Below are positions 25,686 through 34,812 of a stretch of DNA of 64,000 nt, piece after piece. The stretch's first letter is position 1. Each line of letters begins with the position of its first letter. Under the pieces are notes generated by a model, which ran no database searches, was not told the origin of the DNA, and saw only the letters and a program-made list of their open reading frames with translations. The translations under genes were made by a program, and so were the position numbers. The DNA is from Pantoea cypripedii (GTDB lineage Bacteria > Pseudomonadota > Gammaproteobacteria > Enterobacterales > Enterobacteriaceae). The stretch lies in contig NZ_MLJI01000001.1 of assembly GCF_002095535.1 (NCBI RefSeq), forward strand, positions 3,638,801 to 3,702,800, read 5' to 3'.

Positions 25686-27805
25686 GCGATCGCTATGTCA
25701 TGGAGTCCCTGCTGCGTCCGGCCGTGGAGCTGTATTCTGCCACCGTGGCCGCCAGCGCGACCTGCATCTGCCTGACGGCCCCGTGGGCGGTGGCACTGGC
25801 TCCTTCCGTGAGCTGGGTGACGGCCGCGGGCTTTGGTGTGCTTGCCCTGAAGCGCACCCGTGAGGGCCTGAAAATCCTGCGCTACCGCCGCAACATCCGC
25901 CGTCTGTCCCGTTACCTGCTGACCAGTGAGCAGATCCCGGTCAGCCGGCGTCATCTGTTTCTCGGCCGGGGGTTTCAGTGGTCTGCGCGCCACACCCAGC
26001 GGCTGATGGAAGCCCGCCGCCCGGAATGCGAGGTGTATGTGCAACCCTCCGTACATTACCGACTGGCGCGCGAGATGGAGAAAAAGATGGAGCACAGCCT
26101 TCCCTGGCTGTGCCGGCTGACCCGCACGGATTCGGTGCTTAACCCTTTCCGTCCGCTGCCCCCGGTCGGCGGCAGTCCTGTGTTCCACGGCGTGGAGCCC
26201 GATGAAACCACCGTGACCTTTGATCTCGGCGAACGCGTCGGACACATGCTGGTCATCGGCACCACCCGCGTGGGCAAGACCCGCCTGGCAGAGCTGCTCA
26301 TCACCCAGGACATCCGCCGCAAAAACGCCGCCGGCGAACATGAGGTGGTTATCGTGTTTGACCCGAAGGGGGATGCTGACCTGCTCCGCCGCATGTACGC
26401 CGAGGCGCACCGTGCCGGGCGTCAGGATAACTTCCGGGTGTTTCACCTCGGCTGGCCCGATATCAGCGCGCGCTACAACGCCGTCGGACGGTTCAGCCGT
26501 ATTTCGGAGGTGGCGTCCCGCATCGCCGGTCAGCTCTCGGGCGAAGGCAACTCCGCGGCCTTCCGCGAGTTTGCCTGGCGGTTCGTCAACATCATCACGC
26601 GCGCGCTGGTTGCCCTCGGGCAGCGCCCGGACTACGGCCTCATCCTGCGCTACGTCACCAACATCGGTGAACTGTATGAGACCTACGTGGATAACCTGCT
26701 GAGCGAAAAAGCCCCGCAGCTGCTGGAGATGGCAGAGGCCATGATGCAGAGCGGGATCGGGGCCAGCGATAAGGACCTGCCGCGTCACCTGCAGGGCCGG
26801 CCCAACGGCGCGAAAATATGGGTATCGGAGCAGGTGCTCGGCAGTCCGGAGGGGAAAAAGCTCTGGGACCCGGTGCTTGACGGCCTGCGCAGCGCCGTCC
26901 AGTACGACCGCACCTACTTCGATAAAATCGTCGCCTCGCTGCTGCCGCTGCTGGAAAAGCTCACCACCGGCAAAACGGCCGCGCTGCTCGCCCCCGACTA
27001 CACCGACCTGGACGATCCGCGTCCGATTCTGGACTGGCACAACATCATCAAGTCACGCGGCGTGGTGTATGTCGGCCTCGATGCGCTCTCCGACCCGGTG
27101 GTCGCCGCCGCTGTCGGGAACAGCATGTTTGCGGACCTGGTGTCCGAGGGCGGTCATATCTACAAGTTCGGCCTCGGTGATGAGGGGGACGAGAAATCCG
27201 CAAAGGTGTCCATCAACCTGCACTGCGATGAGTTTAACGAGCTGATGGGCGATGAGTTCATCCCGCTCATCAACAAAGGGGGCGGTGCCGGTTTTCAGGT
27301 CACCGCCTATACCCAGACACTGTCAGACATTGAGGCGCGCATCGGCAGCACGGCGAAAGCGAATCAGGTGGTGGGGAACTTCAACACCCTGGTGATGCTG
27401 CGCGTGCGCGAGAAGAATACCGCCATGCTGCTCACCGATCAGCTGCCGGAGGTGGACGTGTACCAGAAAACGCTGACCTCCGGCGTCACCGACGTCTCGC
27501 GGCCCGGCGAGGGCACGGACTTCAACAGCAACGTCAACGACCAGGTCAGTCTGGTGAAGGTGCCGATGATAAGCCCCGCCGACGTCATTAACCTGCCGAA
27601 AGGCCAGGCCTTTGCGCTGCTGGAGGGCGGACGGCTGTGGAAGATCCGCATGCCGCTGCCGGCGGATAATGACGATCCGCATATGCCGGCCAGCCTGAAG
27701 CATCTGGCTGACAGCATGGAGAAAAACTACCACACCGGTGAAACCTGGTGGACGGGCGGTGACATGACGTATGCAGGAGGGTCGGATGTTGCAGCAGGAC
27801 AGTGA
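25682..27805 (+). CDS. traD: TraD conjugative coupling ATPase (SXT/TOL, PFGI-1 class)
   Basis: 707 aa VirD4-class hexameric ATPase that hands the relaxase-DNA complex to the T4SS. Start ATG 25682 follows GGGGGGG; the GTG at 25649 is less likely. Two N-terminal hydrophobic stretches (about 15-55) anchor it. Walker A is IGTTRVGKTR (about 192-201), Walker B is VIVFDPKGDAD (about 222-232), and LHCDEFNEL and GFQVTAYTQT are further nucleotide-site blocks. It overlaps the next gene by 20 bp. Confidence 0.95.
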   Translation: MSDRYVMESLLRPAVELYSATVAASATCICLTAPWAVALAPSVSWVTAAGFGVLALKRTREGLKILRYRRNIRRLSRYLLTSEQIPVSRRHLFLGRGFQWSARHTQRLMEARRPECEVYVQPSVHYRLAREMEKKMEHSLPWLCRLTRTDSVLNPFRPLPPVGGSPVFHGVEPDETTVTFDLGERVGHMLVIGTTRVGKTRLAELLITQDIRRKNAAGEHEVVIVFDPKGDADLLRRMYAEAHRAGRQDNFRVFHLGWPDISARYNAVGRFSRISEVASRIAGQLSGEGNSAAFREFAWRFVNIITRALVALGQRPDYGLILRYVTNIGELYETYVDNLLSEKAPQLLEMAEAMMQSGIGASDKDLPRHLQGRPNGAKIWVSEQVLGSPEGKKLWDPVLDGLRSAVQYDRTYFDKIVASLLPLLEKLTTGKTAALLAPDYTDLDDPRPILDWHNIIKSRGVVYVGLDALSDPVVAAAVGNSMFADLVSEGGHIYKFGLGDEGDEKSAKVSINLHCDEFNELMGDEFIPLINKGGGAGFQVTAYTQTLSDIEARIGSTAKANQVVGNFNTLVMLRVREKNTAMLLTDQLPEVDVYQKTLTSGVTDVSRPGEGTDFNSNVNDQVSLVKVPMISPADVINLPKGQAFALLEGGRLWKIRMPLPADNDDPHMPASLKHLADSMEKNYHTGETWWTGGDMTYAGGSDVAAGQ

Positions 27806-28547
27806 AAGCGGGCAGCGCAGTGCACCTGCGCGTCAGCGGCAGTCCGGTCCGATCGGCCTGCTGCTCTGGGATTTTCCGGTGAGCCTTCTCGGGATTCTGC
27901 TGGGGTCACTGCTGGTCAGCCTGCTGATCGAGTATGGCTGTATCGCACTGCTGTGGCCGGATGAAGGGGCCGCCCACAGTTACCGGGTGATGGTGGCCGA
28001 AAGTCACTGGCTGTCAGAGGAGTATACCCGCAGCCTGCTGATGAACGCACCGGTGGAGACGGCCAGCCGCTGGGTCAACGCGGCCTGGCAGTGGCTGTTT
28101 GTGGACAGCGGATTCAGCGGCTGGCTGCAGTCATTCAGGGGGCTGAGTGAGAAAGGCACCGGGCTTGTGCCGGCGCTGAACGGACTGGGAGCCTCCCTCG
28201 TTAACTGGCTGGGTGTGTACCTTCAGGCCACGGTCTGGGTCACGCTGATTTTTTTCATCCGGGTGATGATCCTGTTTCTCAGCCTGCCGCTGTTTATGCT
28301 GGTTGTCATCACGGGTGTGGTTGACGGGCTCGTCAGGCGGGACCTGAGACGTTACGGCGCGGGATATGAATCGAGCTTTGTGTATCACCATGCCAAACGT
28401 TTTATTAAACCCGCGCTGTATGGCCCCTGCATGCTCTATCTGGCATGGCCCACGGCGGTGTGGCCGGAGCTGCTGTTGCTGCCGTCCGCATTACTGGTGG
28501 GTGGCGTGCTGGCCACTGTGACGGGGTCATTTAAAAAATATTTATAG
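27786..28547 (+). CDS. TIGR03747 family ICE membrane protein
   Basis: 253 aa. Start 27786 is chosen because AGGAGG (27775-27780) is ideally spaced; an ATG at 27771 lies upstream. It has about four transmembrane helices (roughly 25-55, 130-180, 210-245) and the conserved block GLVRRDLRRYGAGYESSFVYHHAKR, the TIGR03747 (PFL_4697) signature. It directly follows traD in all PFGI-1-class elements and probably works with it in the inner membrane. Confidence 0.88.
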   Translation: MLQQDSESGQRSAPARQRQSGPIGLLLWDFPVSLLGILLGSLLVSLLIEYGCIALLWPDEGAAHSYRVMVAESHWLSEEYTRSLLMNAPVETASRWVNAAWQWLFVDSGFSGWLQSFRGLSEKGTGLVPALNGLGASLVNWLGVYLQATVWVTLIFFIRVMILFLSLPLFMLVVITGVVDGLVRRDLRRYGAGYESSFVYHHAKRFIKPALYGPCMLYLAWPTAVWPELLLLPSALLVGGVLATVTGSFKKYL

Positions 28548-28599
28548 CGCCTTCATGTTTTACGGAGGCTGTATCAGGGAATTTCTGCGGGGACATACG

Positions 28600-28845
28600 A
28601 TGGAGAAGTATAATTCTGTCAATCAGTCTGAACCGAATAAGGCCAGGTCAGTGGCCGCCATCAGACCCTCGCCAGAGATGCAGGAGATGCACTTTGTTCT
28701 GCAGGATAATTGTCTCACGGTGCTGATGCCGCTGGAAACGCTACTGCGGTGCCTGCGTGACGCGGAGAAACAGGGAGAGGTGCCTGTCATCCCGGAAGAA
28801 TTGTGGTCACTGCTGAAGTATAAATACCCTGAAATCAGTTACTGA
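28600..28845 (+). CDS. Hypothetical protein, 81 aa
   Basis: Start 28600 (MEKYNS) follows GCGGGGA at 28587-28593; a longer frame from 28555 has no good site. Soluble, slightly acidic, with LTVLMPLETLLRCLRDAEKQ and a C-terminal VIPEELWSLLKYKYPEIS. I do not recognise it. It ends the second transfer block before the toxin-antitoxin insertion. Confidence 0.55.
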   Translation: MEKYNSVNQSEPNKARSVAAIRPSPEMQEMHFVLQDNCLTVLMPLETLLRCLRDAEKQGEVPVIPEELWSLLKYKYPEISY

Positions 28846-28938
28846 GCAGACGCTGCTGTTCGGGGAGCAGTTCTGTGTTACAGAGCTTTCGGTGCCGGTA
28901 TGCTTGAACGTGTCCGGGAAGTCATTCCATTTAAAATA

Positions 28939-28956
28939 ATTACGCCTGGGCGTAAT
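28939..28956. repeat. Perfect palindrome ATTACGCC-tg-GGCGTAAT
   Basis: 8-bp arms with a 2-nt centre and no T-run, so it looks more like a protein-binding site than a terminator. It lies in the AT-rich gap at the left edge of the 28.9-30.3 kb insertion. Confidence 0.5.
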
Positions 28957-29028
28957 ATCAGGCTGCGTGGCCGAAGCTCGCTATGTTAACAGGCCGGAGA
29001 GAAACTCTCTGGCCCGCCATCTTTGTGT

Positions 29029-29280
29029 TTACTTGTTAAACAGCTTATCCAGGTAAGTGTTGAGGTCATCACGTTTGAAAGGCGCTTTGCCGGGATATGC
29101 CTCGAGTTTATCGGTGACAATATCCCTGTTTTCATTGGAAATCTGGTAATTGCGGCTTTGGAGGTAGTGATCGATAAAGTACTCAACCTCATATTCTTCT
29201 GTCATTGACACATAAATGCGGTCAATTTTACCAACGTACTTTTTGTTGTCATGTTCTGACCAGTCACCCAGCGTTGTCAT
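29029..29280 (-). CDS. Hypothetical protein, 83 aa
   Basis: Minus-strand gene with AAGG-type site before the ATG at 29280. Acidic, helical, rich in Tyr, Asp and Lys (EYEVEYFIDHYLQSRNYQIS; DDLNTYLDKLFNK). Base composition is AT-richer than the transfer genes, so it belongs to the inserted cargo. No family recognised. Confidence 0.55.
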   Translation of the reverse strand: MTTLGDWSEHDNKKYVGKIDRIYVSMTEEYEVEYFIDHYLQSRNYQISNENRDIVTDKLEAYPGKAPFKRDDLNTYLDKLFNK

Positions 29281-29350
29281 AGTTATAACCTTAAGTAAAG
29301 ATGATGTGTTATGGGGGCAAAGTGCATTTTTATAATGAAAGGGGAGAGAT

Positions 29351-29378
29351 CAAAAGTCAACCTTTAAGTTGACTTTTG
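29351..29378. promoter_or_regulatory. Operator palindrome of the HigB/XRE module
   Basis: CAAAAGTCAAC-ctttaa-GTTGACTTTTG is an 11-bp perfect inverted repeat about 80 bp before the toxin gene, suited to a dimeric helix-turn-helix antitoxin. Confidence 0.6.
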
Positions 29379-29456
29379 AGGCGAGAACAGTATGCTTTAT
29401 CAGCATGAACAGGTGATGTATGACGTATATTCAGGAAGGATGATGGCGGTCTGGAC

Positions 29457-29843
29457 ATGGTGAATAATAAGAAAAAGAAAGCGCATCCTGTAAAACTGAT
29501 GGATGAGGCCCGTGCAGAATTGTTCAGTCTTGACGCAGTCAACAGGGCGGAGTTTATCTCGGCAATCGATGATTTTGAACTGTATGGCCCAGCCCATGCG
29601 ATGGTTGATACCGAAAAAATTGAAGGTGAACTCTACGAACTGAAAACGCAGTCGCCGACTCACTGGTTAAGAGGGTTTTATTTTCATTTGCAGGACGGCC
29701 TTTATGTGATCACCCACATCTTTGCAAAAAAAACCAACAAAACCCCAAAGGCTAACAAAGAAATTGGTCTTACCCGATATAAAGCCTTTAAAGAAGCGAT
29801 GACGCGGGCGGCAATTGTTAAAAGCAAAAAATCCGGGAAATAA
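29457..29843 (+). CDS. HigB/RelE-superfamily toxin
   Basis: 128 aa, basic. It has the phage Gp49-like/HigB pattern: IEGELYELKTQSPTHWLRGFYF, then VITHIFAKKTNKTPKANKEIGLTRYKAF. HigB-type toxins cut mRNA on the ribosome. The antitoxin gene follows 32 bp downstream, the reversed order typical of higBA. The start ATG could also be placed a few codons later; the first lysines are included as annotated. Confidence 0.82.
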   Translation: MVNNKKKKAHPVKLMDEARAELFSLDAVNRAEFISAIDDFELYGPAHAMVDTEKIEGELYELKTQSPTHWLRGFYFHLQDGLYVITHIFAKKTNKTPKANKEIGLTRYKAFKEAMTRAAIVKSKKSGK

Positions 29844-29875
29844 ATGTATTTACCGAAATATCAATAGGTAACCAT

Positions 29876-30172
29876 ATGACAATGAACCTGCACAACTGGG
29901 ACGATGTCCGGAATGAATTACTCCGTGATGAGGCCACTTCAGAAGCACTGGAAGTGGTACTGATGCGAAAAAAGCTGATTGCTGCCATGGCGCAAAGGCG
30001 AAGGCTGAGCAAAATTACGCAGGCAAAGATCGCAGTACAAATCGGAGTGAGTAAACAAGCGATTAGCAAATTCGAAAGCGGTAGCAGTTCCCCCACTCTT
30101 GACGTTGTTTTTCGTTATGCAGAAGCGCTGGGTATTGATTTGTTCAGTAAAATCAAACACGCATTCGCCTGA
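29876..30172 (+). CDS. XRE-family antitoxin (HigA-like)
   Basis: 98 aa. A helix-turn-helix of the XRE/Cro type is clear: LSKITQAKIAVQIGVSKQAISKFESG, followed by LDVVFRYAEALG. It should bind the toxin and repress from the palindrome at 29351. AGGTAA precedes the ATG. A strong terminator follows. Confidence 0.88.
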   Translation: MTMNLHNWDDVRNELLRDEATSEALEVVLMRKKLIAAMAQRRRLSKITQAKIAVQIGVSKQAISKFESGSSSPTLDVVFRYAEALGIDLFSKIKHAFA

Positions 30173-30227
30173 ACCGGGCCTTCGTGTAAACGGGTCTCGT
30201 CGAGCCCCTGAAAAATAATGAGCCAGT

Positions 30228-30254
30228 AGCCCGCTAAACAAAGCGGGCTTTTTT
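30228..30254 (+). terminator. Terminator after the XRE antitoxin
   Basis: AGCCCGC (30228-30234), 8-nt loop, GCGGGCT (30243-30249), then a T-run. It closes the toxin-antitoxin cargo before the main T4SS block. Confidence 0.85.
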
Positions 30255-30410
30255 ATTATTATACGTTCCATCAGCCCGGACTCCTGTTGTGCACTACCCG
30301 CCCGCAGACATGCATGCATTTATTTTCGCTGCCACATAAAGAATTTCCTGCTGTAACCCCCGCCGCTTTACGTCACTCTCCCGACGACCCGTTAACCGGA
30401 GAGCCCCATA

Positions 30411-30728
30411 ATGCGTCAGTACAGATTCCTCACAGCACTGCTGATGGCAGCCCTGCCTGTGCTGCAGTGCCACGCGTCAGAGAAAGACGAACTTGCTCTG
30501 GTGATGCGCCAGCTCGATCAGGTGCAGGCCGGGCTGGACCGGGCCCGCGTGGTGGCAAACCAGACGCAGGATGCCCGCTTTTATTTCGATTACCAGCAGG
30601 CTACGCACGATATCACCACCATGAAGCAGGGCATCTCGGCCTATCTGGAGCCCTCCCGCGCACAGCCCGCGTCACCCTCGTCCTCTGTTACCGGACAGTA
30701 CCGTGCTGAGGCGCCGGCATGGCGATGA
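30411..30728 (+). CDS. RAQPRD-family ICE protein
   Basis: 105 aa secreted protein with a signal peptide (FLTALLMAALPVLQCHA). The hallmark is the stretch RFYFDYQQATHDITTMKQGISAYLEPSRAQP, which gives the family (TIGR01690) its name; here the end reads RAQPAS instead of RAQPRD. It opens the central T4SS block in PFGI-1-class elements. Its exact role is unknown. It overlaps the next gene by 10 bp. Confidence 0.88.
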   Translation: MRQYRFLTALLMAALPVLQCHASEKDELALVMRQLDQVQAGLDRARVVANQTQDARFYFDYQQATHDITTMKQGISAYLEPSRAQPASPSSSVTGQYRAEAPAWR

Positions 30729-30964
30729 ACGGGGCACAGCTCAACGGCTGGAGCGCCGGCACCGGCAGCAGCCTTACGCCCTCGCAGCTGAACACGCTCA
30801 TTCTCGGCACCCTCGCGGTCGTCATTCTTCTGTTCAGCGCCTGGTCGCTGGTTCAGGCCTACCGCGGGCTGTCCTCAAAAGCGGTGACGTTCCGCCAGTT
30901 CAGTGAGCTGGCCGTGCGGCTGATTGTGCTTTATCTGGCAACGCTGTTTCTGTTTTTCCACTGA
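30719..30964 (+). CDS. TIGR03758 family ICE membrane protein
   Basis: 81 aa with two hydrophobic helices (about 27-47 and 59-78). NGWSAGTGSSLTPSQLNTLILGTLAVV is characteristic of TIGR03758 (PFL_4701). Short two-helix proteins at this place in conjugation clusters are pilin-like or pilin-associated; that role is inferred. Confidence 0.87.
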   Translation: MAMNGAQLNGWSAGTGSSLTPSQLNTLILGTLAVVILLFSAWSLVQAYRGLSSKAVTFRQFSELAVRLIVLYLATLFLFFH

Positions 30965-30976
30965 AAGGACCATGCT

Positions 30977-31342
30977 ATGACATCCACGTTACTCCGACTT
31001 TACCGGGCCATCCGGACCCGCGCAGAACGCCTGCTTCTGACAGGGCTGTTCTTTGCCGGCAATGCCCTGGCCGACCTGCCCCCCATCGAGCAGCCCACAA
31101 CCGGCGGGGGCGGCGGAACCTATAACACCATGATGGGCTACGCCAAAATGGGCGGGCTTGCCATCGGCCTGCTCGCAAGCGTTGGCGCCTTTCTCGCCGT
31201 TGCGCACGCCGTCATCACCTCCTTTCACGACATCCGCAAGGGCAAAGGCACCTGGACCGAATTCATCATGTATGCGGTCGTCGGCATCATCCTGATTCTG
31301 GTGGTGATTTATCTCGCGACCAAAGCCTCAGACATTCTTTAA
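30977..31342 (+). CDS. TIGR03745 family ICE membrane protein (pilin-like)
   Basis: 121 aa. A long signal-type N-terminus (RLLLTGLFFAGNALA) is followed by GGGGGTYNTMMGYAKMGG and two further helices (about 55-75 and 97-115). This fits TIGR03745 (PFL_4702). Length and topology resemble VirB2/TraA-type pilins, so it is a candidate for the conjugative pilus subunit. The ribosome-binding site is AAAGGA. Confidence 0.87.
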   Translation: MTSTLLRLYRAIRTRAERLLLTGLFFAGNALADLPPIEQPTTGGGGGTYNTMMGYAKMGGLAIGLLASVGAFLAVAHAVITSFHDIRKGKGTWTEFIMYAVVGIILILVVIYLATKASDIL

Positions 31343-31351
31343 GGGGAGCAC

Positions 31352-31726
31352 ATGGCCGTCATCGACTTTCTTCCCGACCGACTGAACAACCCGCCCGTGG
31401 TGTGGAAAGGGTTCACCTCCGGTGAGTTTCTGCTGGCGGCCATCACCGGCGTCATTGCCGGTATTCCGCTGGCGGTGCCGCTGGCGCTGGTGCCGTTTAT
31501 CGGCTGGCTGGCCTTTCCCTCCAGCATGCTGCTGATGCCGCTGGCCGTCGTTTTCTTCGGCGGCGGCTGGATTGCCGGGTACAAGCGCGGCAAGCCGGAG
31601 AACTACATCTGGCAACGTCTGGAGGAAATCCGCTGCCGCACCGGCCTCTCCCGAACCATGATCCTCAACAGCCGGGCGTGGGAGATGAAACGTACCACAG
31701 CGATAAAACGCGGAGGTCAGTCATGA
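31352..31726 (+). CDS. TIGR03750 family conjugal transfer protein (TraL-like)
   Basis: 124 aa with DFLPDRLNNPPVVWKGFTSGEF at the start and two adjacent membrane helices (about 27-70), then a cytoplasmic KRGKPENYIWQRLEEIRCR tail. It fits TIGR03750 and has the size and hairpin topology of VirB3/TraL inner-membrane proteins. Its stop overlaps the next start (ATGA). Confidence 0.88.
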   Translation: MAVIDFLPDRLNNPPVVWKGFTSGEFLLAAITGVIAGIPLAVPLALVPFIGWLAFPSSMLLMPLAVVFFGGGWIAGYKRGKPENYIWQRLEEIRCRTGLSRTMILNSRAWEMKRTTAIKRGGQS

Positions 31727-32367
31727 GTCGCTTTCGCAACGGTATGACCGCGCGTGATAACCACATATTCTCCCTGCGCATTGTCTGTGCGCTGCTGTTT
31801 GCCGGCATGCTGATGGCCGGTATCGGCTGGATGCGCGCACCCTCTGAACTGACCATCCATAATCCGCCGGACCTGCGTTCCGGCAGCACGCGTAAATGGT
31901 GGGAGGTGCCACCGTCAACCGTTTACAGTTTTGCCTTCTACATTTTTCAGCAGCTTAATTCCTGGCCCAAAAATGGCGAGGTGGACTACCCGGCGAAAAT
32001 TGCGCAGATGAGTCCTTACCTGACGCCCTCCTGTCAGGACTTTCTCAACAAAGACGCGGAGATGCGTAAAAACAGCGACGAACTCCGGGACCGCGTGCGC
32101 GTGGTGTATGAGATCCCAAGAAGGGGTTACAGCAGTCGCAGCGTCACCATTCTCGATCAGGATCACTGGGTTGCGCAGCTCGATCTGGTGGCAGATGAGT
32201 ATTACCACACTGAGCCGGTAAAACGTGCGCTGGTTCGTTATCCCCTCAGGGTGGTGCGCTGGGAAGGTGACCCCGAGCGCAATCCCTTCGGACTTGCTCT
32301 GGATTGTTATGCGGCCACGCCGCAACGGCTGGAAGCCGTTACGATGCCTGAGCCGGAGAAAAAGTGA
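31723..32367 (+). CDS. TIGR03746 family ICE protein (TraE/VirB8-like)
   Basis: 214 aa from the ATG at 31723; the open frame starting at 31678 lies in the upstream gene. One N-terminal helix (about residues 18-40) and a periplasmic domain (SVTILDQDHWVAQLDLVADEYY, PLRVVRWEGDPERNPFGLAL). The family is TIGR03746 (PFL_4703). The bitopic shape and size suggest the VirB8/TraE role in the inner-membrane complex. Confidence 0.88.
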   Translation: MSRFRNGMTARDNHIFSLRIVCALLFAGMLMAGIGWMRAPSELTIHNPPDLRSGSTRKWWEVPPSTVYSFAFYIFQQLNSWPKNGEVDYPAKIAQMSPYLTPSCQDFLNKDAEMRKNSDELRDRVRVVYEIPRRGYSSRSVTILDQDHWVAQLDLVADEYYHTEPVKRALVRYPLRVVRWEGDPERNPFGLALDCYAATPQRLEAVTMPEPEKK

Positions 32368-33275
32368 TGAAGATTCACTTAAAAAAATGCTGTCTGGTCC
32401 TGCTCGCCGGACTGGCCCTGTCGGGGGCGGCTGACGCTGTTGAGCTGATGAAGTGGGAGCGTATCCCGCTGCAGGTTCCTCTGACCGTCGGACAGGAGCG
32501 CATCGTCTTCGTGGATAAAAACGTGCGCGTGGGTTTTCCGCCCACGCTGAACAGCAAACTGCGCATACAGAGCACGGGTGGCGTGGTGTATCTCGATGCC
32601 AGCGAAGCGTTTCCGGTGACGCGGCTTGAGCTGCAGAATAAGGAGAACGGCGAGATTATCCTGCTGGATGTATCAGCCGCACCGGGTAAAACCCCGCGTG
32701 ATCCGGTCAAAATTGTCTATGACGGCGAGGTGGTCACAGCCACCGCCAGCGATAAACAGTCCGTCAGCAGCGACGGTGACAGCACCGGCCGTGAGACAAA
32801 ACAGGCAGATACCGGGAGCGGAACACCTGATCGCAGACCAGCAAAACTGAATGCCCCCCTGCCTGTCGTGCTCACCCGTTATGCAGCACAGAACATGTAC
32901 GGCCCGCTGCGCACGGTTGAACCGGTGCCGGGTATCAGCCCGGTGTCACTGAAGCTGCCTGCCGTCATCACCACGCTGATGCCGGGTGAACCGGTTACCG
33001 TCACGCCGATGGCAGCCTGGAGCCTGCAGGGCAGTAGCGTCGTCGCGCTGCAGGTTCGTAACCGTTCTGCAGGCAAGGTCATTCTTGATCCCCGGGTGCT
33101 GGAAGGCCAGTTCGTCACGGCAACGTTTCAGCATCGCTGGCTGGGGCGCGCGGGCACACCCGAGGATACAACCGTCCTCTATCTGGTGACGGCCGGTCGC
33201 CCGGAGGGGGCCTTCATTGCAGAGCCACCCTCGCTGCAGCCCGCTGACGGACGTAAACGGAGAGCGAAAAAATGA
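32367..33275 (+). CDS. TIGR03749 family ICE protein (TraK/VirB9-like)
   Basis: 302 aa; the ATG shares its A with the previous stop. Signal peptide (LVLLAGLALSGAADA), then beta-rich domains (VELMKWERIPLQVPLTVGQERIVF; LRIQSTGGVVYLDASEAF) typical of TraK/VirB9 secretin-like core proteins. Family TIGR03749 (PFL_4704). A hydrophilic linker sits near residues 120-160. It would be part of the outer-membrane core complex. Confidence 0.88.
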   Translation: MKIHLKKCCLVLLAGLALSGAADAVELMKWERIPLQVPLTVGQERIVFVDKNVRVGFPPTLNSKLRIQSTGGVVYLDASEAFPVTRLELQNKENGEIILLDVSAAPGKTPRDPVKIVYDGEVVTATASDKQSVSSDGDSTGRETKQADTGSGTPDRRPAKLNAPLPVVLTRYAAQNMYGPLRTVEPVPGISPVSLKLPAVITTLMPGEPVTVTPMAAWSLQGSSVVALQVRNRSAGKVILDPRVLEGQFVTATFQHRWLGRAGTPEDTTVLYLVTAGRPEGAFIAEPPSLQPADGRKRRAKK

Positions 33276-34801
33276 AGGCGCCATCCTCCAATCTTCTCGT
33301 GAAAGTCGCCGTGCCGGTGGTGCTGGCTGTCACCGTCGTGGTGGGCGTGAAATCCTGCTCCGGAGGCGGGCAACAGACAGGCGCTTCGCATACCGCCACG
33401 AACGCCACGCTGAAAGACCTGTCCCCGGATGACCTCAAAGCACTGGGTATTGAAGGCGACACGCCGCAGGACACGCTGCGCACGGTGGTGGGCAATTTCC
33501 GCAGAGTGCAGGGCCGTCTCGACGCGCTCGCAGATGACAACAAAAAGCTCAGTGACGAAAATAAAGCCCTGAAAACAACCAACAGCAATGTGGACACGCA
33601 GATTAATCAGGCCGTCAGCAATGCACGCGCCGGTGAGTCAGAAAAGCGCCAGCAGCTGAGCGCACAGGTGACCGACCTCAGCACGCAGGTGAAACAGCTG
33701 ATGGCTCAGCTGCAGAGCGGCGGCAGTTCCGGTGCGGCTCCCGGACACAGCAGCGCAGGTCCCGGCAGCGATATTCCGATCGGTCTGGGCTATGACAGCG
33801 GACTGAACGCCGGTGCCACCCCCGGTGCATCCTCCCCCGATGGCCTGCAGTGGATTGAGCCAAAAGACGGTATTGCCGTGGATGCCAGCGGCCGGGCCGT
33901 GACCGACAGCAATAAGAATAACGCCACTGGATTTTCCTTTGCCACGTCCTTCAGCGAAGCGGGTGAGACAGGTAAACAGGTTGCAGGGAAAACTGCCTCA
34001 GCGGTGCAGACTCCGCTCACGGATGCACAGAAGGCGACTGACCCGGTGTACACCCTGCCTGAGAACGCCACGCTTGTCGGGAGCCGTGCCATGACCGCGC
34101 TGCTGGGGCGTATCCCCATTGATGGCAAAGTGACTGACCCCTATCCCTTCAAGGTAATGATTGGCAAAGACAACCTGACGGCAAACGGCATCGAGCTGCC
34201 CGACGTGCAAGGCGCGATTGTCTCCGGCACGGCGACGGGGGACTGGACGCTGTCATGTGTGCGGGGCTCCATTACCAGCATCACCTTTGTCTTTAGCGAC
34301 GGCACTGTCAGGACTCTGCCTTCGCCTGACGGACAGGGGCAGAACGGAAACAGTAGTAATCAGAACAGTCAGGGCGCTAATAACAGCAGCATCGGCTGGA
34401 TCTCAGACGATAACGGTATTCCCTGTATATCCGGGACGCGCAAAAGCAATGCCTCGACCTATCTGCCCACCATCGCGGGACTGGCTGCTGCCGGTGCCGC
34501 TGGCGATGCCTTTGCACAGAACCAGAATACCACCCAGACCAACGGTTATGGTGGCGTGACCTCGTCGCTGACCGGTGATGCCGGTCAGGCAGTGCTGGGT
34601 AAGGCACTCTCCGGCGGCATGCGGGAGACCATTGACTGGGTGAAAGCCCGCTATGGCCAGACGTTTGACGCCATCTATGTCCCGCCGGGTCAGACGGTGG
34701 CGCTGCATATCACGCGCCAGCTGGCCATCGATTACGAAGAAAAAGGCCGCAGGGTTAAATACGACTTCAGCCTGGCCGGCAGCGGCACGGGTATGGACTG
34801 A
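33272..34801 (+). CDS. TIGR03752 family ICE protein (TraB/VirB10-like)
   Basis: 509 aa. N-terminal membrane helix (VAVPVVLAVTVVVGVKSCSG), a coiled coil (LDALADDNKKLSDENKALK, about 75-135), a Gly/Ser linker, then a VirB10-like C-terminal domain (SRAMTALLGRIPIDGKVTDPYPFKVMIG ... ). Family TIGR03752 (PFL_4705). TraB/VirB10 proteins span both membranes and form the core channel. It overlaps the previous gene by ATGA. Confidence 0.9.
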   Translation: MKAPSSNLLVKVAVPVVLAVTVVVGVKSCSGGGQQTGASHTATNATLKDLSPDDLKALGIEGDTPQDTLRTVVGNFRRVQGRLDALADDNKKLSDENKALKTTNSNVDTQINQAVSNARAGESEKRQQLSAQVTDLSTQVKQLMAQLQSGGSSGAAPGHSSAGPGSDIPIGLGYDSGLNAGATPGASSPDGLQWIEPKDGIAVDASGRAVTDSNKNNATGFSFATSFSEAGETGKQVAGKTASAVQTPLTDAQKATDPVYTLPENATLVGSRAMTALLGRIPIDGKVTDPYPFKVMIGKDNLTANGIELPDVQGAIVSGTATGDWTLSCVRGSITSITFVFSDGTVRTLPSPDGQGQNGNSSNQNSQGANNSSIGWISDDNGIPCISGTRKSNASTYLPTIAGLAAAGAAGDAFAQNQNTTQTNGYGGVTSSLTGDAGQAVLGKALSGGMRETIDWVKARYGQTFDAIYVPPGQTVALHITRQLAIDYEEKGRRVKYDFSLAGSGTGMD

Positions 34802-34812
34802 CGGGGAACACG

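Noticed and set aside
25655..27040. 461-codon open frame antisense to traD
   Set aside because: Shadow of a GC-rich gene with Walker motifs on the plus strand.
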